Positions 1-7,513 of a stretch of DNA of 36,114 bases are shown in pieces. Source of the stretch: Pseudomonadota bacterium (lineage in GTDB: Bacteria > Pseudomonadota > Alphaproteobacteria > Sphingomonadales > Sphingomonadaceae); assembly GCA_023433305.1 (NCBI GenBank), contig JAEZCZ010000108.1, positions 1 to 36,114 on the forward strand. Reading direction: 5' to 3'. Every line of letters starts with the position of its first letter. Positions within the stretch are counted from its first letter, which is position 1. The position numbers were made by a program, and so were the translations under genes. The notes below the pieces were generated by a model that saw only the letters and a list, made by a program, of their open reading frames with translations, had not been told where the DNA came from and did no database searches.

Positions 1-42
1 CGATTTGCCGTACGGCGAAAGCACGCTATCTGCCCACCCGAC

Positions 43-119
43 GCGCCCGTAGTTCAACTGGATAGAGCACGAGCCTTCTAAGCTTGGAGTTGCAGGTTCG
101 AGTCCTGCCGGGCGCGCCA
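43..119 (+). tRNA. tRNA-Arg (anticodon TCT)
   Basis: A full cloverleaf can be folded by eye. The acceptor stem GCGCCCG pairs with CGGGCGC, followed by discriminator G and an encoded CCA. The anticodon stem 70-74/82-86 has one G-U pair and encloses loop CTTCTAA, giving anticodon TCT (reads AGA). The T arm is GCAGG-TTCGAGT-CCTGC and the variable loop has 5 nt. It ends 5 bp before the convergent NifU-type gene. Confidence 0.97.
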
Positions 120-124
120 TTCCT

Positions 125-745
125 TCAGCTGAATTGCCGGCCCCACTTTGCCTCGACCCAGCGGCGGAAGCGGGCCTTGGGGTCTGCGGTGGCGGTCGGC
201 GCATCATCGACGGTGCGGACGCGTTTGACCTCGGGCACCCAGCGCTGGATGGTTTGCTCTATGGTGCGCTTGAGCGTCGTGACGCCCGATGGGCAGCCGC
301 CGCAGGCTCCGCCCATTCGCACCCATGCGGTGCCGTCCTCGGCGTCGAAGCTGACCAGGACGGCCTCGCCGCCGTCGGCCGCGAGGAGGTGGCGGACGTA
401 GCGATCGAGCACTTCCTCGATATGCTGCTCGACCTCGCCGGTGAAGGTGGTGGCCGGCGGCCGCGATCTGATCGGGCCTGCGTCCGAGCTGTCGATAAGG
501 GCGAGCACGATCAGCGGACGGAGCGGCTCCCACGCGACGCGCGGGCCGGAGCGGACGACCGTGACGAAGTCGCGCGCGACCATGATGCGCTCGACGCCCT
601 CGATGGCGAGGAGATCGGCGACGAGAGGATGGTCGGCCTCGTCTTCCTGGCCGAATTCGAGCGGGGCGCCGTTCGTGAGCATGCGGCCCGAGCGCACGCG
701 CAGCGCGTCGGGATTGGGCGTTTGCTCGAACTCGACGATACCCAT
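125..745 (-). CDS. NifU/Nfu-type Fe-S scaffold or carrier protein
   Basis: The 206-aa protein has two domains. Residues about 1-90 resemble the Nfu N-terminal domain (starts with the QTPNPDALRV type motif), and residues about 103-185 are the NifU C-terminal domain with the cluster-binding CGGC motif (Cys148, Cys151). Nfu proteins carry [4Fe-4S] clusters to apo-proteins in the cytosol. The start follows the stop of the upstream hemerythrin gene by only 4 bp, so the two are almost certainly co-transcribed. The N-domain is divergent from the housekeeping Nfu consensus, and the context (hemerythrin, FmdE-like protein, Rrf2 regulator) points to a stress-dedicated paralogue used in repairing Fe-S proteins. 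The family assignment is firm. The stress role is inferred. Confidence 0.88.
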   Translation of the reverse strand: MGIVEFEQTPNPDALRVRSGRMLTNGAPLEFGQEDEADHPLVADLLAIEGVERIMVARDFVTVVRSGPRVAWEPLRPLIVLALIDSSDAGPIRSRPPATTFTGEVEQHIEEVLDRYVRHLLAADGGEAVLVSFDAEDGTAWVRMGGACGGCPSGVTTLKRTIEQTIQRWVPEVKRVRTVDDAPTATADPKARFRRWVEAKWGRQFS

Positions 746-749
746 GGCT

Positions 750-1298
750 TCAGGCGATCGCTTCGAGGGCCCCGAACAAGGCCGGATAGCGAGCCCTCAA
801 GTGCCTGGCGTGCGCCTCACCGGCAGCGCGGCCTGCTTCGCCATCAAGGGCCTCCCAATCGGCGGGCGCGAGCACCGTGCGGGCGAGGGGAAAGAGATGG
901 CTTTCCTCCCATTCCAGGTGCCGGCGATAGGCGATCGAAAGCTCGCGGCCCCGGCTGACGAGATTGTCACGGAGCCGGATCGCGCCGCGCTGGGCAACGT
1001 CGTTGAAGATGCCGACCACGCGCGCGGTGGTGTCGGCCAGGTTCCGGTGTTGCTCGCCGAGCGCGGACATCGCGGCTGCCTCCCCGGCGCTCCGCGCCAG
1101 CAGCAGGTCGAGCATCCGCTCCTCGTGCGGATGATGCCAGGCATCGAGATAGTCCCGGCAATAGGCGAGGCTTTCGGAGAGAACTTCGTAATCGGGCTGC
1201 TCGGCGCGCTCGAAAACCGCGAGCTGGGCGTCGAAGCAAGTCAGCATCCGGCGGATCCGGTCGTGTTCCTCGAGGAAGGGCTGGAGGGAATCGCGCAT
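750..1298 (-). CDS. Hemerythrin-domain protein
   Basis: The 182-aa protein is a four-helix hemerythrin-like domain with the expected non-haem di-iron ligand pattern: His12, the cluster His55/His56/His58 with Glu59/Glu60, His84, His127, Glu131/Glu132 and His134. Such proteins bind O2 or NO or release iron; the YtfE/Ric branch repairs Fe-S clusters after nitrosative stress. This protein lacks the N-terminal ScdA_N domain of classical YtfE. I chose ATG 1298 because a GGGAAG Shine-Dalgarno-like sequence lies upstream and the conserved domain starts immediately. Longer in-frame starts up to 1610 would overlap the upstream FmdE-like gene and give low-complexity arginine-rich sequence. It is the middle gene of the leftward cassette. 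Confidence 0.85.
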   Translation of the reverse strand: MRDSLQPFLEEHDRIRRMLTCFDAQLAVFERAEQPDYEVLSESLAYCRDYLDAWHHPHEERMLDLLLARSAGEAAAMSALGEQHRNLADTTARVVGIFNDVAQRGAIRLRDNLVSRGRELSIAYRRHLEWEESHLFPLARTVLAPADWEALDGEAGRAAGEAHARHLRARYPALFGALEAIA

Positions 1299-1348
1299 GG
1301 TGTCGCTTCCCGCGGAGCGCCGATCGGCGGGAGCGCGGCGCCGCCCGG

Positions 1349-1975
1349 TCATGCCGCTTCGTGGGCCGGCTCGTGCCACGGCGTCATCCGCACGATGTCG
1401 CTGGCCGGCGCCGCCAGGATGCGCGCGACACGGTCCTGCCACAGCGCCGCGAAACGCGCCTGCTCGTCCTGGCTGGCCTGGCCCGAGACGGCTTTCGAAA
1501 ACACGGATCCCATCTCGGGATCGGGCGGAACGGTCGAGGTGTCGAGGTCGAGCACCACGCCCGCGCCGGTATCGAGCCTGCGGATCCCGAGTAGGCCGTC
1601 GATTGGGCATTCGAAATGCAGCAAGTGGCGGCGGGTGAAGCGAGGACCGATGCCGCCGAATCCCGTCTCTGGCGCGGCGCCGGTGATGAGCGTCGCCACC
1701 GAGGCCACGACGCCGGTGGTGCCTTCGTCGCGGGCGTCGCGGAGGAAAACCTCGACGCCTCCCCGCTCGGGGGTATCGGTTCCGTAGAGCTCGGCGAGCC
1801 CCCCGAGGACCATCAGGTACGCGCCTGCCACGGTCGGGCAGGAATGCCCGGCGAGCTTGACCGCATCCGCGTAGCCATAGGTGATCGTGCCATCGCTCGT
1901 CGCGCCGAGGAATTGCGCCAGCGGATCGCGGACCGTGACGGTGGGGGCGGCAGCGAAAAAGGCGGGGAAGCTCAT
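1349..1975 (-). CDS. FmdE-like (formylmethanofuran dehydrogenase subunit E family) protein
   Basis: The 208-aa protein has a GHSCP motif at residues 43-47, resembling the GHxCPG metal-binding motif of the FmdE domain, and another cysteine at Cys123 (HFECPI). FmdE domains bind metal, but their biochemical role outside methanogens is not settled. The start at 1975 has a GGAG sequence 8 nt upstream; in-frame ATG codons farther up (2044, 2065) run into the regulatory region. It is the first gene of the three-gene leftward cassette and is divergent from the NsrR-like regulator. Family assignment rests on the short motif and overall look, so confidence is moderate. Confidence 0.6.
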   Translation of the reverse strand: MSFPAFFAAAPTVTVRDPLAQFLGATSDGTITYGYADAVKLAGHSCPTVAGAYLMVLGGLAELYGTDTPERGGVEVFLRDARDEGTTGVVASVATLITGAAPETGFGGIGPRFTRRHLLHFECPIDGLLGIRRLDTGAGVVLDLDTSTVPPDPEMGSVFSKAVSGQASQDEQARFAALWQDRVARILAAPASDIVRMTPWHEPAHEAA

Positions 1976-2073
1976 CGGTGTTCTCCGAATGCCAGGCCGG
2001 CGATCGTCATCCGCGCCGTCGAACCACGCGGCGTTCTTTCGCATGGGGACGACGTGCCTGTTCATTCGGACTC

Positions 2074-2100
2074 AAAAGATATATTGTCAATGCATGTTTT
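2074..2100. promoter_or_regulatory. NsrR-type operator palindrome in the divergent promoter
   Basis: Half-sites AAGATATATTG (2076-2086) and CAATGCATGTT (2088-2098) flank a single T. The geometry is 11-1-11 and 8 of 11 positions are symmetric; two more A/T pairs extend the dyad to 2074-2100. The known NsrR consensus is AAGATGCATTT-N-AAATGCATCTT, so both the spacing and the outer bases fit. On the minus strand a TTGACA hexamer (2090-2085) lies inside the palindrome, where a bound repressor could block the cassette promoter. Confidence 0.7.
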
Positions 2101-2176
2101 ATCGGAGCCGGCAGAAGACGGTGCTTGCGCCAAGCGGGATTGGCGTCGCCGGCCGCTGCCCCTATCGGTGGCACCC

Positions 2177-2656
2177 ATGCGGCTGACGAGCTTCTCCGAT
2201 TATGCCTTCCGGCTCCTGATCTTCGCGGCGAGCCATCAGGACCGGCGCATCACGATCGAGGAAACCGCGCGACGGTTCTCGATCTCGCGGGCGCACCTGA
2301 TGAAGGTCGCCAACCAGCTCACGCGCGCCGGTTTCCTGACCGCGGTGCGCGGACGGTCGGGCGGGCTGACGCTCGGCAAGCCGGCCGACCAGATCAGGCT
2401 GAGCGAGGTGCTCGCCGCGGTCGAGCCGGACTTCGCGCTCGCCGAATGCTTCGGTGGCGGGACGCTCTGCATGATAACGCCGCACTGCCGCTTGCGCGGC
2501 GTGCTCGGCGAGGCGCTGGCGGCTTTCCTCGAGACGCTGGAGCGCTACACCATAGCGGACCTGGTGCTCACGCCCGACCTGTTCCCGCTCGCGCCGGTAC
2601 CGCTCGTGGCGGAGGAATTGCACCCCGGCGTCGGGGGCTTGCGCGCTGGCGAATGA
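2177..2656 (+). CDS. Rrf2-family transcriptional regulator, NsrR-like
   Basis: The 159-aa protein starts with the MRLTSFSDYA signature of NsrR-type Rrf2 proteins. It has a winged-helix DNA-binding domain (about residues 1-65) and three cysteines (Cys91, Cys98, Cys104) close to the [2Fe-2S]/[4Fe-4S] ligand positions of E. coli NsrR (91, 96, 102). NsrR represses NO-detoxification genes until NO attacks its cluster. The gene is divergent from the FmdE/hemerythrin/Nfu cassette, with an NsrR-like operator between. ATG 2177 was chosen because the family signature begins exactly there; there is no strong Shine-Dalgarno, and the longer frame from 1616 is the antisense of the FmdE gene. Other Rrf2 types (IscR, RirA) are less likely from the N-terminal signature. 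Confidence 0.85.
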   Translation: MRLTSFSDYAFRLLIFAASHQDRRITIEETARRFSISRAHLMKVANQLTRAGFLTAVRGRSGGLTLGKPADQIRLSEVLAAVEPDFALAECFGGGTLCMITPHCRLRGVLGEALAAFLETLERYTIADLVLTPDLFPLAPVPLVAEELHPGVGGLRAGE

Positions 2657-2665
2657 CAAGGTCGG

Positions 2666-3682
2666 TCATGCATCCTGCGCCTGTCGATGGGCCGGTTGCG
2701 GCGCATCCAGCGCATCGCGGCCATGCGGGGCCGCAAAGTCCGGGGCGGGTCCGACGGGGACGATCGCCGTCGGATTGATGGTCCGGTGGCTCTCGTAATA
2801 GTGGCGCTTGATGTGCTCCATGTTCACCGTCGCCGCGACGCCGGGCAGCTGGAACAGCTCGCGGGTGAAGCCCCAGAGGTTGGGGTAGTCGACGATGCGG
2901 CGGCGGTTGCACTTGAAGTGGCCGTGGTAGACTTCATCGAACCGCAGCAGCGTGGTGAACAGCCGGATGTCTGCTTCGGTCAGCCTGTCCCCGGCGAGAT
3001 AGCGCTGCCGCGACAGGCGCTCCTCGGCCCAGTCGAGCGTTTCGAATACCCCGGCGACGGCCTCCTCATAAGCGGACTGGCTCGTCGCGAAGCCGGCCCT
3101 GTAGACCCCGTTGTTGCAGCCGTCGTAAACCCGATCGTTCACCGCATCGATCTCGTCGCGGAGCTCCTCCGGATAGTAGTCGCCCGGCTTGGCCCCGACC
3201 GCGTCGAAGGCCCGCGTCAGCATCCGGATGATCTCGGATGATTCGTTGTTGACGATCGTCCTGCGTTGCTTGTCCCACAGGACAGGCACGGTGACGCGGC
3301 CGCTGTAGTCGGGCTGCGCAGCGGTATAGACCTGGTGGAGGAAGCGCGCGTCGTGGAGCGGATCGGGCACGACACCGGGCCCATCGGCGAAAGTCCAGCC
3401 GTCCTCGACCATCAGCCAATGGACCACCGACATCGGGATTATCTCCTCCAGCCCCTTGAGGGCGCGGACGATCAGGACCCGGTGAGCCCAGGGGCAGGCC
3501 AGGCTGACGTAGAGATGATAGCGGCCCGGTTCCGCCTTGAACCCGCCGTCGCCGCTCGGCCCGGGGGAGCCGTCGGCCGTGATCCAGTTGCGGAACTGGC
3601 TGTCGCCGCGAACAAAGCGTCCGCCGGTCGCCTTGGTGTCGTACCAGACATCGTGCCATTGGCCGTCGACCAGCATTCCCAT
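2666..3682 (-). CDS. Glutathionyl-hydroquinone reductase (xi-class GST, YqjG/ECM4 type)
   Basis: The 338-aa cytosolic protein has the xi-class GST layout: a thioredoxin-like domain with the catalytic CPW motif (Cys63-Pro64-Trp65, the same position as Cys63 of E. coli YqjG), then a helical C-terminal domain with NNESSEIIR and the AGDRLTEADIRLF motif. These enzymes remove glutathione from glutathionyl-hydroquinones, giving hydroquinone and GSSG. The ATG at 3682 is preceded by AAGGAAGGA. It is convergent with the NsrR-like gene (9-bp gap) and appears monocistronic. The last roughly 20 residues are a variable tail. Confidence 0.93.
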   Translation of the reverse strand: MGMLVDGQWHDVWYDTKATGGRFVRGDSQFRNWITADGSPGPSGDGGFKAEPGRYHLYVSLACPWAHRVLIVRALKGLEEIIPMSVVHWLMVEDGWTFADGPGVVPDPLHDARFLHQVYTAAQPDYSGRVTVPVLWDKQRRTIVNNESSEIIRMLTRAFDAVGAKPGDYYPEELRDEIDAVNDRVYDGCNNGVYRAGFATSQSAYEEAVAGVFETLDWAEERLSRQRYLAGDRLTEADIRLFTTLLRFDEVYHGHFKCNRRRIVDYPNLWGFTRELFQLPGVAATVNMEHIKRHYYESHRTINPTAIVPVGPAPDFAAPHGRDALDAPQPAHRQAQDA

Positions 3683-3839
3683 CGTTCGGTCCTTCCTTTT
3701 GCGTCGCTCCCGATCAAACGCATGCCTCGCCAAGAGTGGGCCAACGATGACCGAGCCCAACCAGCCTACAGCAAGCGAAGCTCTGGAAAAGGCGCCGCGC
3801 GGCCTTCGGCTGCGGCGTGGGGCGGGGTAGGGAGCCCGC

Positions 3840-5294
3840 GTGAATACCCATGTGATGCTAGGCTCCGACCCCGCCGGTGCGCCGGTCCAGCTCGATATCG
3901 AGGAACTTCTGGCGACGCGGCTGCTCGTTCAGGGCAACAGCGGCTCCGGCAAGTCGCACCTGTTGCGCCGCGTGCTGGAAGAGAGCGCGGGCCTGGTGCA
4001 GCAGGTGGTCATCGATCCGGAAGGCGACTTCGTCAGCCTTGCCGAGCCGTTCGGGCATGTGGTGGTCGATGGCGCCGGCTACACCGATGCTGAGCTTGCC
4101 CGGCTCGCCGCGCGCATCCGCGAGCACCGGGCTTCGGTGGTGCTCGCGCTCGACGGGCTCGAAGTCGAAGGGCAGATGCGCTGCGCCGCGGTGTTCCTCG
4201 CCGCGCTGTTCAACGCGCCGCAACAGCACTGGTACCCGGCGCTCGTGATCGTGGACGAAGCGCAGTTGTTCGCGCCTTCCGGCGCCGGCGACGTCAGCGA
4301 CGAGGTGCGCCGCCTGTCGCTCGCGGCGATGACCAACCTGATGTGCCGCGGGCGCAAGCGCGGCCTTGCCGGGGTGATCGCCACGCAGCGCCTGGCCAAG
4401 CTCGCCAAGAACGTCGCCGCCGAAGCCTCCAACCTGCTGATGGGGCGGACATTCCTCGACATCGACATGGTGCGCGCCGCCGATCTGCTCGGCATGGAGC
4501 GCCGCCAGGCGGAGCAAATCCGCGACCTCGAGCGCGGCCATTTCCTGGCGCTCGGCCCTGCCGTCAGCCGGCGCCCGGTGGCGGTGAAGATCGGCCCTGT
4601 GCGGACCAGCGCCCGGTCGGTGGTGTCGGGCCTGATGCCGCCGCCCAGTTCCTCGCCAGAGGAGATGGAAGAGCTGCTCCACGCTCGACCGGACGAGCCT
4701 GCCGCGGCCTTGCCGTTGTCGAGAGCGGACGAAGCGCCGCCGGTCGAAGCCGAAGAGCTGCACGAACGGATCGCGAGCTACGAACCGGTTGCCGAACCGA
4801 ACCCCGCGCTCAGCGAACCCGACGCTGCCGAACGCACCGCGATCATTACCGAAGCGCTTCGCGGCATCGCATCCGAGGAAAGCTGCACGTTCCAGCCGGT
4901 TTCGGCGCTGTTCCTCGATTTCAACGTCCGTTGCCGGATGCGCGGGCTGAAGGATCACGGGCTCGACACCGTGGAATTCCGCCGCCGCCTCGCCGCGGCG
5001 ATTGCCGGCCTCGATGAGGACGACGAGCGCGCGCGGACGATCCTCCAGCTTGCGCGCTCGATTCCCGAGGACTTGCTGGCGCCCTTCCTGGTCATCGCCA
5101 AGGCGGCCGTCGAGGAGCGGCACTGCCCGGACGACGACGACCTGGCGCGCGCTTACGGAACGAGCTCGCCGGGCCGCGTGCGGCGGATGCTCGAATACCT
5201 CGAGAAGGGCGGCCACATCGTCGTGCGCACCGATTTCAGCGGGCGCCGTACGGTGGCCGTGCCGGCGCTGAGCTTGTCCACGCTGCCGGTTTGA
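3840..5294 (+). CDS. HerA-like / DUF87 P-loop ATPase
   Basis: The 484-aa protein has Walker A GNSGSGKS (residues 32-39) and Walker B VIVDEAQ (136-142), followed by CRGRKRG and IATQR sensor/arginine-type motifs. This is the layout of the HerA/FtsK-like ATPases that act on DNA as hexamers. The N-terminal part (1-40) resembles a short HAS-barrel remnant. The C-terminal half (from about 320) is less conserved and ends in a winged-helix-like segment. Start: GTG 3840 follows GGGAG; an alternative ATG is at 3855. No NurA-type nuclease is adjacent, so a role in end resection cannot be assumed. It is convergent with mscS (12-bp gap). ATPase family is certain, substrate unknown. Confidence 0.82.
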   Translation: MNTHVMLGSDPAGAPVQLDIEELLATRLLVQGNSGSGKSHLLRRVLEESAGLVQQVVIDPEGDFVSLAEPFGHVVVDGAGYTDAELARLAARIREHRASVVLALDGLEVEGQMRCAAVFLAALFNAPQQHWYPALVIVDEAQLFAPSGAGDVSDEVRRLSLAAMTNLMCRGRKRGLAGVIATQRLAKLAKNVAAEASNLLMGRTFLDIDMVRAADLLGMERRQAEQIRDLERGHFLALGPAVSRRPVAVKIGPVRTSARSVVSGLMPPPSSSPEEMEELLHARPDEPAAALPLSRADEAPPVEAEELHERIASYEPVAEPNPALSEPDAAERTAIITEALRGIASEESCTFQPVSALFLDFNVRCRMRGLKDHGLDTVEFRRRLAAAIAGLDEDDERARTILQLARSIPEDLLAPFLVIAKAAVEERHCPDDDDLARAYGTSSPGRVRRMLEYLEKGGHIVVRTDFSGRRTVAVPALSLSTLPV

Positions 5295-5306
5295 CGGCTC
5301 CGTCCC

Positions 5307-6452
5307 CTACCGTTTGTCGGCTGGGCGGGGAGCCTCGGTTTCGACCACGGGCATCACTTGTGGATAGGGCATGACCATTCGTCCGTCCGGCGCGGCGGTG
5401 AAGGTCGTCTGGGTCGGGTAGGCGAACTCGATGCCACGTTCCTTGAACGTCGTGAAAAGGCCGAGCGCAACCGCCTGCAGCGCGGCGTGCGATTCGTTCG
5501 GATCGCCCGAATCGACTTCGAACAGGAAGTCGTAATCCACCGAGCTCGGTCCGAACGCCTTGAACCCGGCGCGGACGTGGCGATGGCCGGCCTGCTCGAC
5601 TGCCGCCTCCATCAGTTTCGGGATCTCGGCCAGCACCGCCGGGTCGGTCTGGTAGATGACGCCGACGACCAGGTGGAAGCGATACATCTGGCGGCCCACG
5701 AAGTTCGTCACCTCCTGTGCCAGGAGCTGGGTGTTGCCGATGATGCGCAGTTCGCCCGAGAGCGCGAGGATGCGTGTCGACTTGAGGCCGATCCTCTGAA
5801 CCGTACCCGTCACGGGCCCTTCCTTGCCCTGATAGGTGATCGTGTCGCCAACGCGGAACGGCTTGTCGAAGACGATAGAAAGCGCCGCGAACAGGTCCGA
5901 GAAAATCCCTTGCGCGGCGAGGCCAATGGCTATGCCGCCGATCCCGAGGCCAGCCACCAGGCCCGTCACGTTGACCCCGAGGTTGTCGAGCACGACGATG
6001 CCCGCGATCGCGAACACCGCGACCGATACGAGCAGGCGGATTATGCCGAACGCGCTCGCCAGGCTCCGGTTGTCTTCCTCGTTCTGCCCGGTGCGATGCT
6101 CGATGAGGTCGAGGACCAACGAACGTGTCCAAATGGCCGCCTGGAAGGCCGCCGCGACGGTGAACAGAAAGGTGATCGTCTTCGAGACGTCGGCGGGCGG
6201 ATGCACGTAACCGTCGACGATCTGCAGTGCGAGCGCGACGAGAAACCACAGCCTGGTCTTGCGCACCGCGTTGATGAAAAGCCCTGCGAAGGCGTGTTGA
6301 GGGCCCAGGCGCTTGCACGCGCGCAGGAACAGTGCGCGGACGCCGTAAAGCAGCGCGACGATTGCCGCCGCGACCGCCAAGGCGATGGAAATTTCGACAA
6401 GATGTTCGATGGCCCAGGCGAGGACCGGCGTTTGTGCCACGGGGATCGTCAC
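5307..6452 (-). CDS. Small-conductance mechanosensitive channel (MscS family)
   Basis: The 381-aa inner-membrane protein has several N-terminal transmembrane helices. It then has the MscS pore helix and beta domain, shown by the Gly/Ala-rich GLGIGGIAIGLAAQ segment and the FDKPFRVGDTI motif, followed by a cytoplasmic C-terminal domain. It would open under membrane tension at hypo-osmotic shock. I chose GTG 6452 because an AAGGAT sequence lies about 11 nt upstream and the first hydrophobic helix follows directly; the in-frame extension up to 6572 is arginine-rich and unlike MscS. The last residues (ETEAPRPADKR) are a polar tail. Confidence 0.88.
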   Translation of the reverse strand: MTIPVAQTPVLAWAIEHLVEISIALAVAAAIVALLYGVRALFLRACKRLGPQHAFAGLFINAVRKTRLWFLVALALQIVDGYVHPPADVSKTITFLFTVAAAFQAAIWTRSLVLDLIEHRTGQNEEDNRSLASAFGIIRLLVSVAVFAIAGIVVLDNLGVNVTGLVAGLGIGGIAIGLAAQGIFSDLFAALSIVFDKPFRVGDTITYQGKEGPVTGTVQRIGLKSTRILALSGELRIIGNTQLLAQEVTNFVGRQMYRFHLVVGVIYQTDPAVLAEIPKLMEAAVEQAGHRHVRAGFKAFGPSSVDYDFLFEVDSGDPNESHAALQAVALGLFTTFKERGIEFAYPTQTTFTAAPDGRMVMPYPQVMPVVETEAPRPADKR

Positions 6453-6679
6453 GTGCCTATGGATCCTTACGCGGCGCCACGCGCAAGCAACGCGCGATCG
6501 GGTTTGTCGGTATCTGGCTGGGCCAATTCGGCGCTCCGTAATCCTGCAGTTCGCGGTCAGATAAGCGGGCAAATGCTAATGCGCCAGTCACCCTTTGGTG
6601 TCGGAATTCTTGACAAACACCGGTAAGGTTAACGACGCGACAACCATCGTGTTCGGCGAGAACCCGCGAGGCGCTCGAA

Positions 6680-6697
6680 TTGGCACGGGCTGTGCAA
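6680..6697 (+). promoter_or_regulatory. Sigma54-like promoter upstream of the DNA glycosylase
   Basis: TTGGCACG, then GGCT, then GTGCA matches the sigma54 consensus YTGGCACG-N4-TTGC at all key bases except the first T of TTGC. The -24 GG is at 6682-6683 and the -12 GC at 6694-6695. A start near 6706 would give a leader of about 100 nt before ATG 6809. The genome encodes a sigma54 activator (PspF, 14886-15920), so the promoter class is usable in this organism, but no activator site was identified. Confidence 0.45.
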
Positions 6698-6727
6698 TGT
6701 AAACCGTACCCGACCAAGTCTTCGAAC

Positions 6728-6771
6728 GAGGCGGGGCCGACCCCAACCCCCAAGTCTCCCGGCCCCGCCTC
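6728..6771. repeat. Strong GC-rich inverted repeat (hairpin) in the leader region
   Basis: GAGGCGGGGCCG (6728-6739) is a perfect 12-bp inverted repeat of CGGCCCCGCCTC (6760-6771) with a 20-nt loop. An outer TTCG/CGAA pair (6721-6724/6774-6777) could extend the stem. There is no U-tract on either strand, so it is not an ordinary terminator. Confidence 0.7.
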
Positions 6772-6808
6772 CCCGAAGCGCTCTCCCACCTGTCCATCCG
6801 TCCGTGGT

Positions 6809-7312
6809 ATGCGCGACCGCGTGGTCCGCAAGTCCTCGTTTCAGCCCGTCGTCGCGCCTGACACCCGCGTGCTCGTGCTCGGCAGCCTCCCGGGCGAGCG
6901 CTCGCTCGCGGCGGGGCGCTACTACGCGCATCCCCGCAACAGCTTCTGGCACTTGATCGGGCAGGCGATCGGGATCGAGCTCGAACCGCTAGACTACGAA
7001 TTGCGTCTCGCCGTGTTGCTGCGGAACAAGGTGGGACTGTGGGACACGGTCGCTTCGGCGCGCCGCACCGGCAGCCTCGATACCGCCATTCGCGAAGCGG
7101 AGCCCAATCCGCTTGCCGATCTTGCCGATTCACTGCCCGATCTCCGCGCGGTCGGCTTCAACGGCAAGGCTTCCGCGCGCGTGGGTATGCCGCTGCTCGC
7201 AGGGCGCGGGTTCGCCCTGGTACCGCTCCCTTCGTCGAGCCCGGCCAATGCCTCGGTGCCGCTCGCGGCGAAGGAAAAGCTTTGGGCCGGTCTTGCCGAA
7301 TTTCTCGGCTGA
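6809..7312 (+). CDS. DNA glycosylase of the UDG superfamily (hypoxanthine/deoxyinosine-DNA glycosylase type)
   Basis: The 167-aa protein has the GSLPGERSL motif (active-site motif A), the YYAHPRNSFW segment characteristic of family-6 (HDG) glycosylases, LLRNKVGLWDTV, and the late PLPSSSPAN motif. These enzymes excise deaminated bases, mainly hypoxanthine, in base-excision repair. ATG 6809 gives a protein beginning as the family does; no clear Shine-Dalgarno is visible. It is preceded by the sigma54-like site and hairpin described separately. Which damaged base it prefers cannot be told from sequence. Confidence 0.85.
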   Translation: MRDRVVRKSSFQPVVAPDTRVLVLGSLPGERSLAAGRYYAHPRNSFWHLIGQAIGIELEPLDYELRLAVLLRNKVGLWDTVASARRTGSLDTAIREAEPNPLADLADSLPDLRAVGFNGKASARVGMPLLAGRGFALVPLPSSSPANASVPLAAKEKLWAGLAEFLG

Positions 7313-7351
7313 CCCTTGCCTCGTGCGCGCGGGCATCCCATTGAACGGGGC

Positions 7352-7513
7352 ATGACCAAGGGATTTCCAAAGGGGAAGGCCGCCATCGCCGGAGCGATCG
7401 GGTCGGCCGCGGTGGCAGCGGCGTTGCTCTATGCGAACCGCCGCAAGGAAAAGAAGAACCTGCCCGAGCAACCGGGGACGATTCCCAGCGGCGAGCCGCC
7501 GGAGACCGATTGA
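7352..7513 (+). CDS. Small single-pass membrane protein, unknown function
   Basis: The 53-aa protein has a basic N-terminus (MTKGFPKGK), one hydrophobic Ala/Gly-rich segment (about residues 10-28), then a charged polar tail. No family recognised. Its TGA stop overlaps the ATG of leuD by one base (TGATG at 7511-7515), which supports a real, translationally coupled gene. The start ATG 7352 follows a GGGG sequence. The longer frame from 7316 begins inside the spacer after the glycosylase. Confidence 0.6.
   Translation: MTKGFPKGKAAIAGAIGSAAVAAALLYANRRKEKKNLPEQPGTIPSGEPPETD

Larger units (their letters stand above)
6453..6808. other. 356-bp divergent intergenic region between mscS and the DNA glycosylase
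   Basis: No convincing gene lies here. The only rightward frame begins with a TTG at 6680 and has no family resemblance until the glycosylase ATG. The region holds a TTGACA hexamer at 6610 without a clear -10, a sigma54-like site at 6680-6697 and a 12-bp-stem hairpin at 6728-6771, each listed separately. Confidence 0.6.

Noticed and set aside
43..119. tRNA-Arg as a site of integration of a mobile element
   Set aside because: No integrase, no direct repeat of the tRNA 3' end seen downstream, and adjacent genes look chromosomal.
1299..1610. Longer N-terminus of the hemerythrin gene (286-aa reading)
   Set aside because: Would overlap the FmdE-like gene by about 260 bp and adds only Arg-rich low-complexity sequence; ATG 1298 has a Shine-Dalgarno.
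441..1787. Long open frame of 448 codons on the plus strand across the Nfu and hemerythrin genes
   Set aside because: Shadow of the minus-strand genes in GC-rich DNA; the protein is low-complexity and Arg/Ser-rich with no family features, while the minus strand holds recognisable domains.
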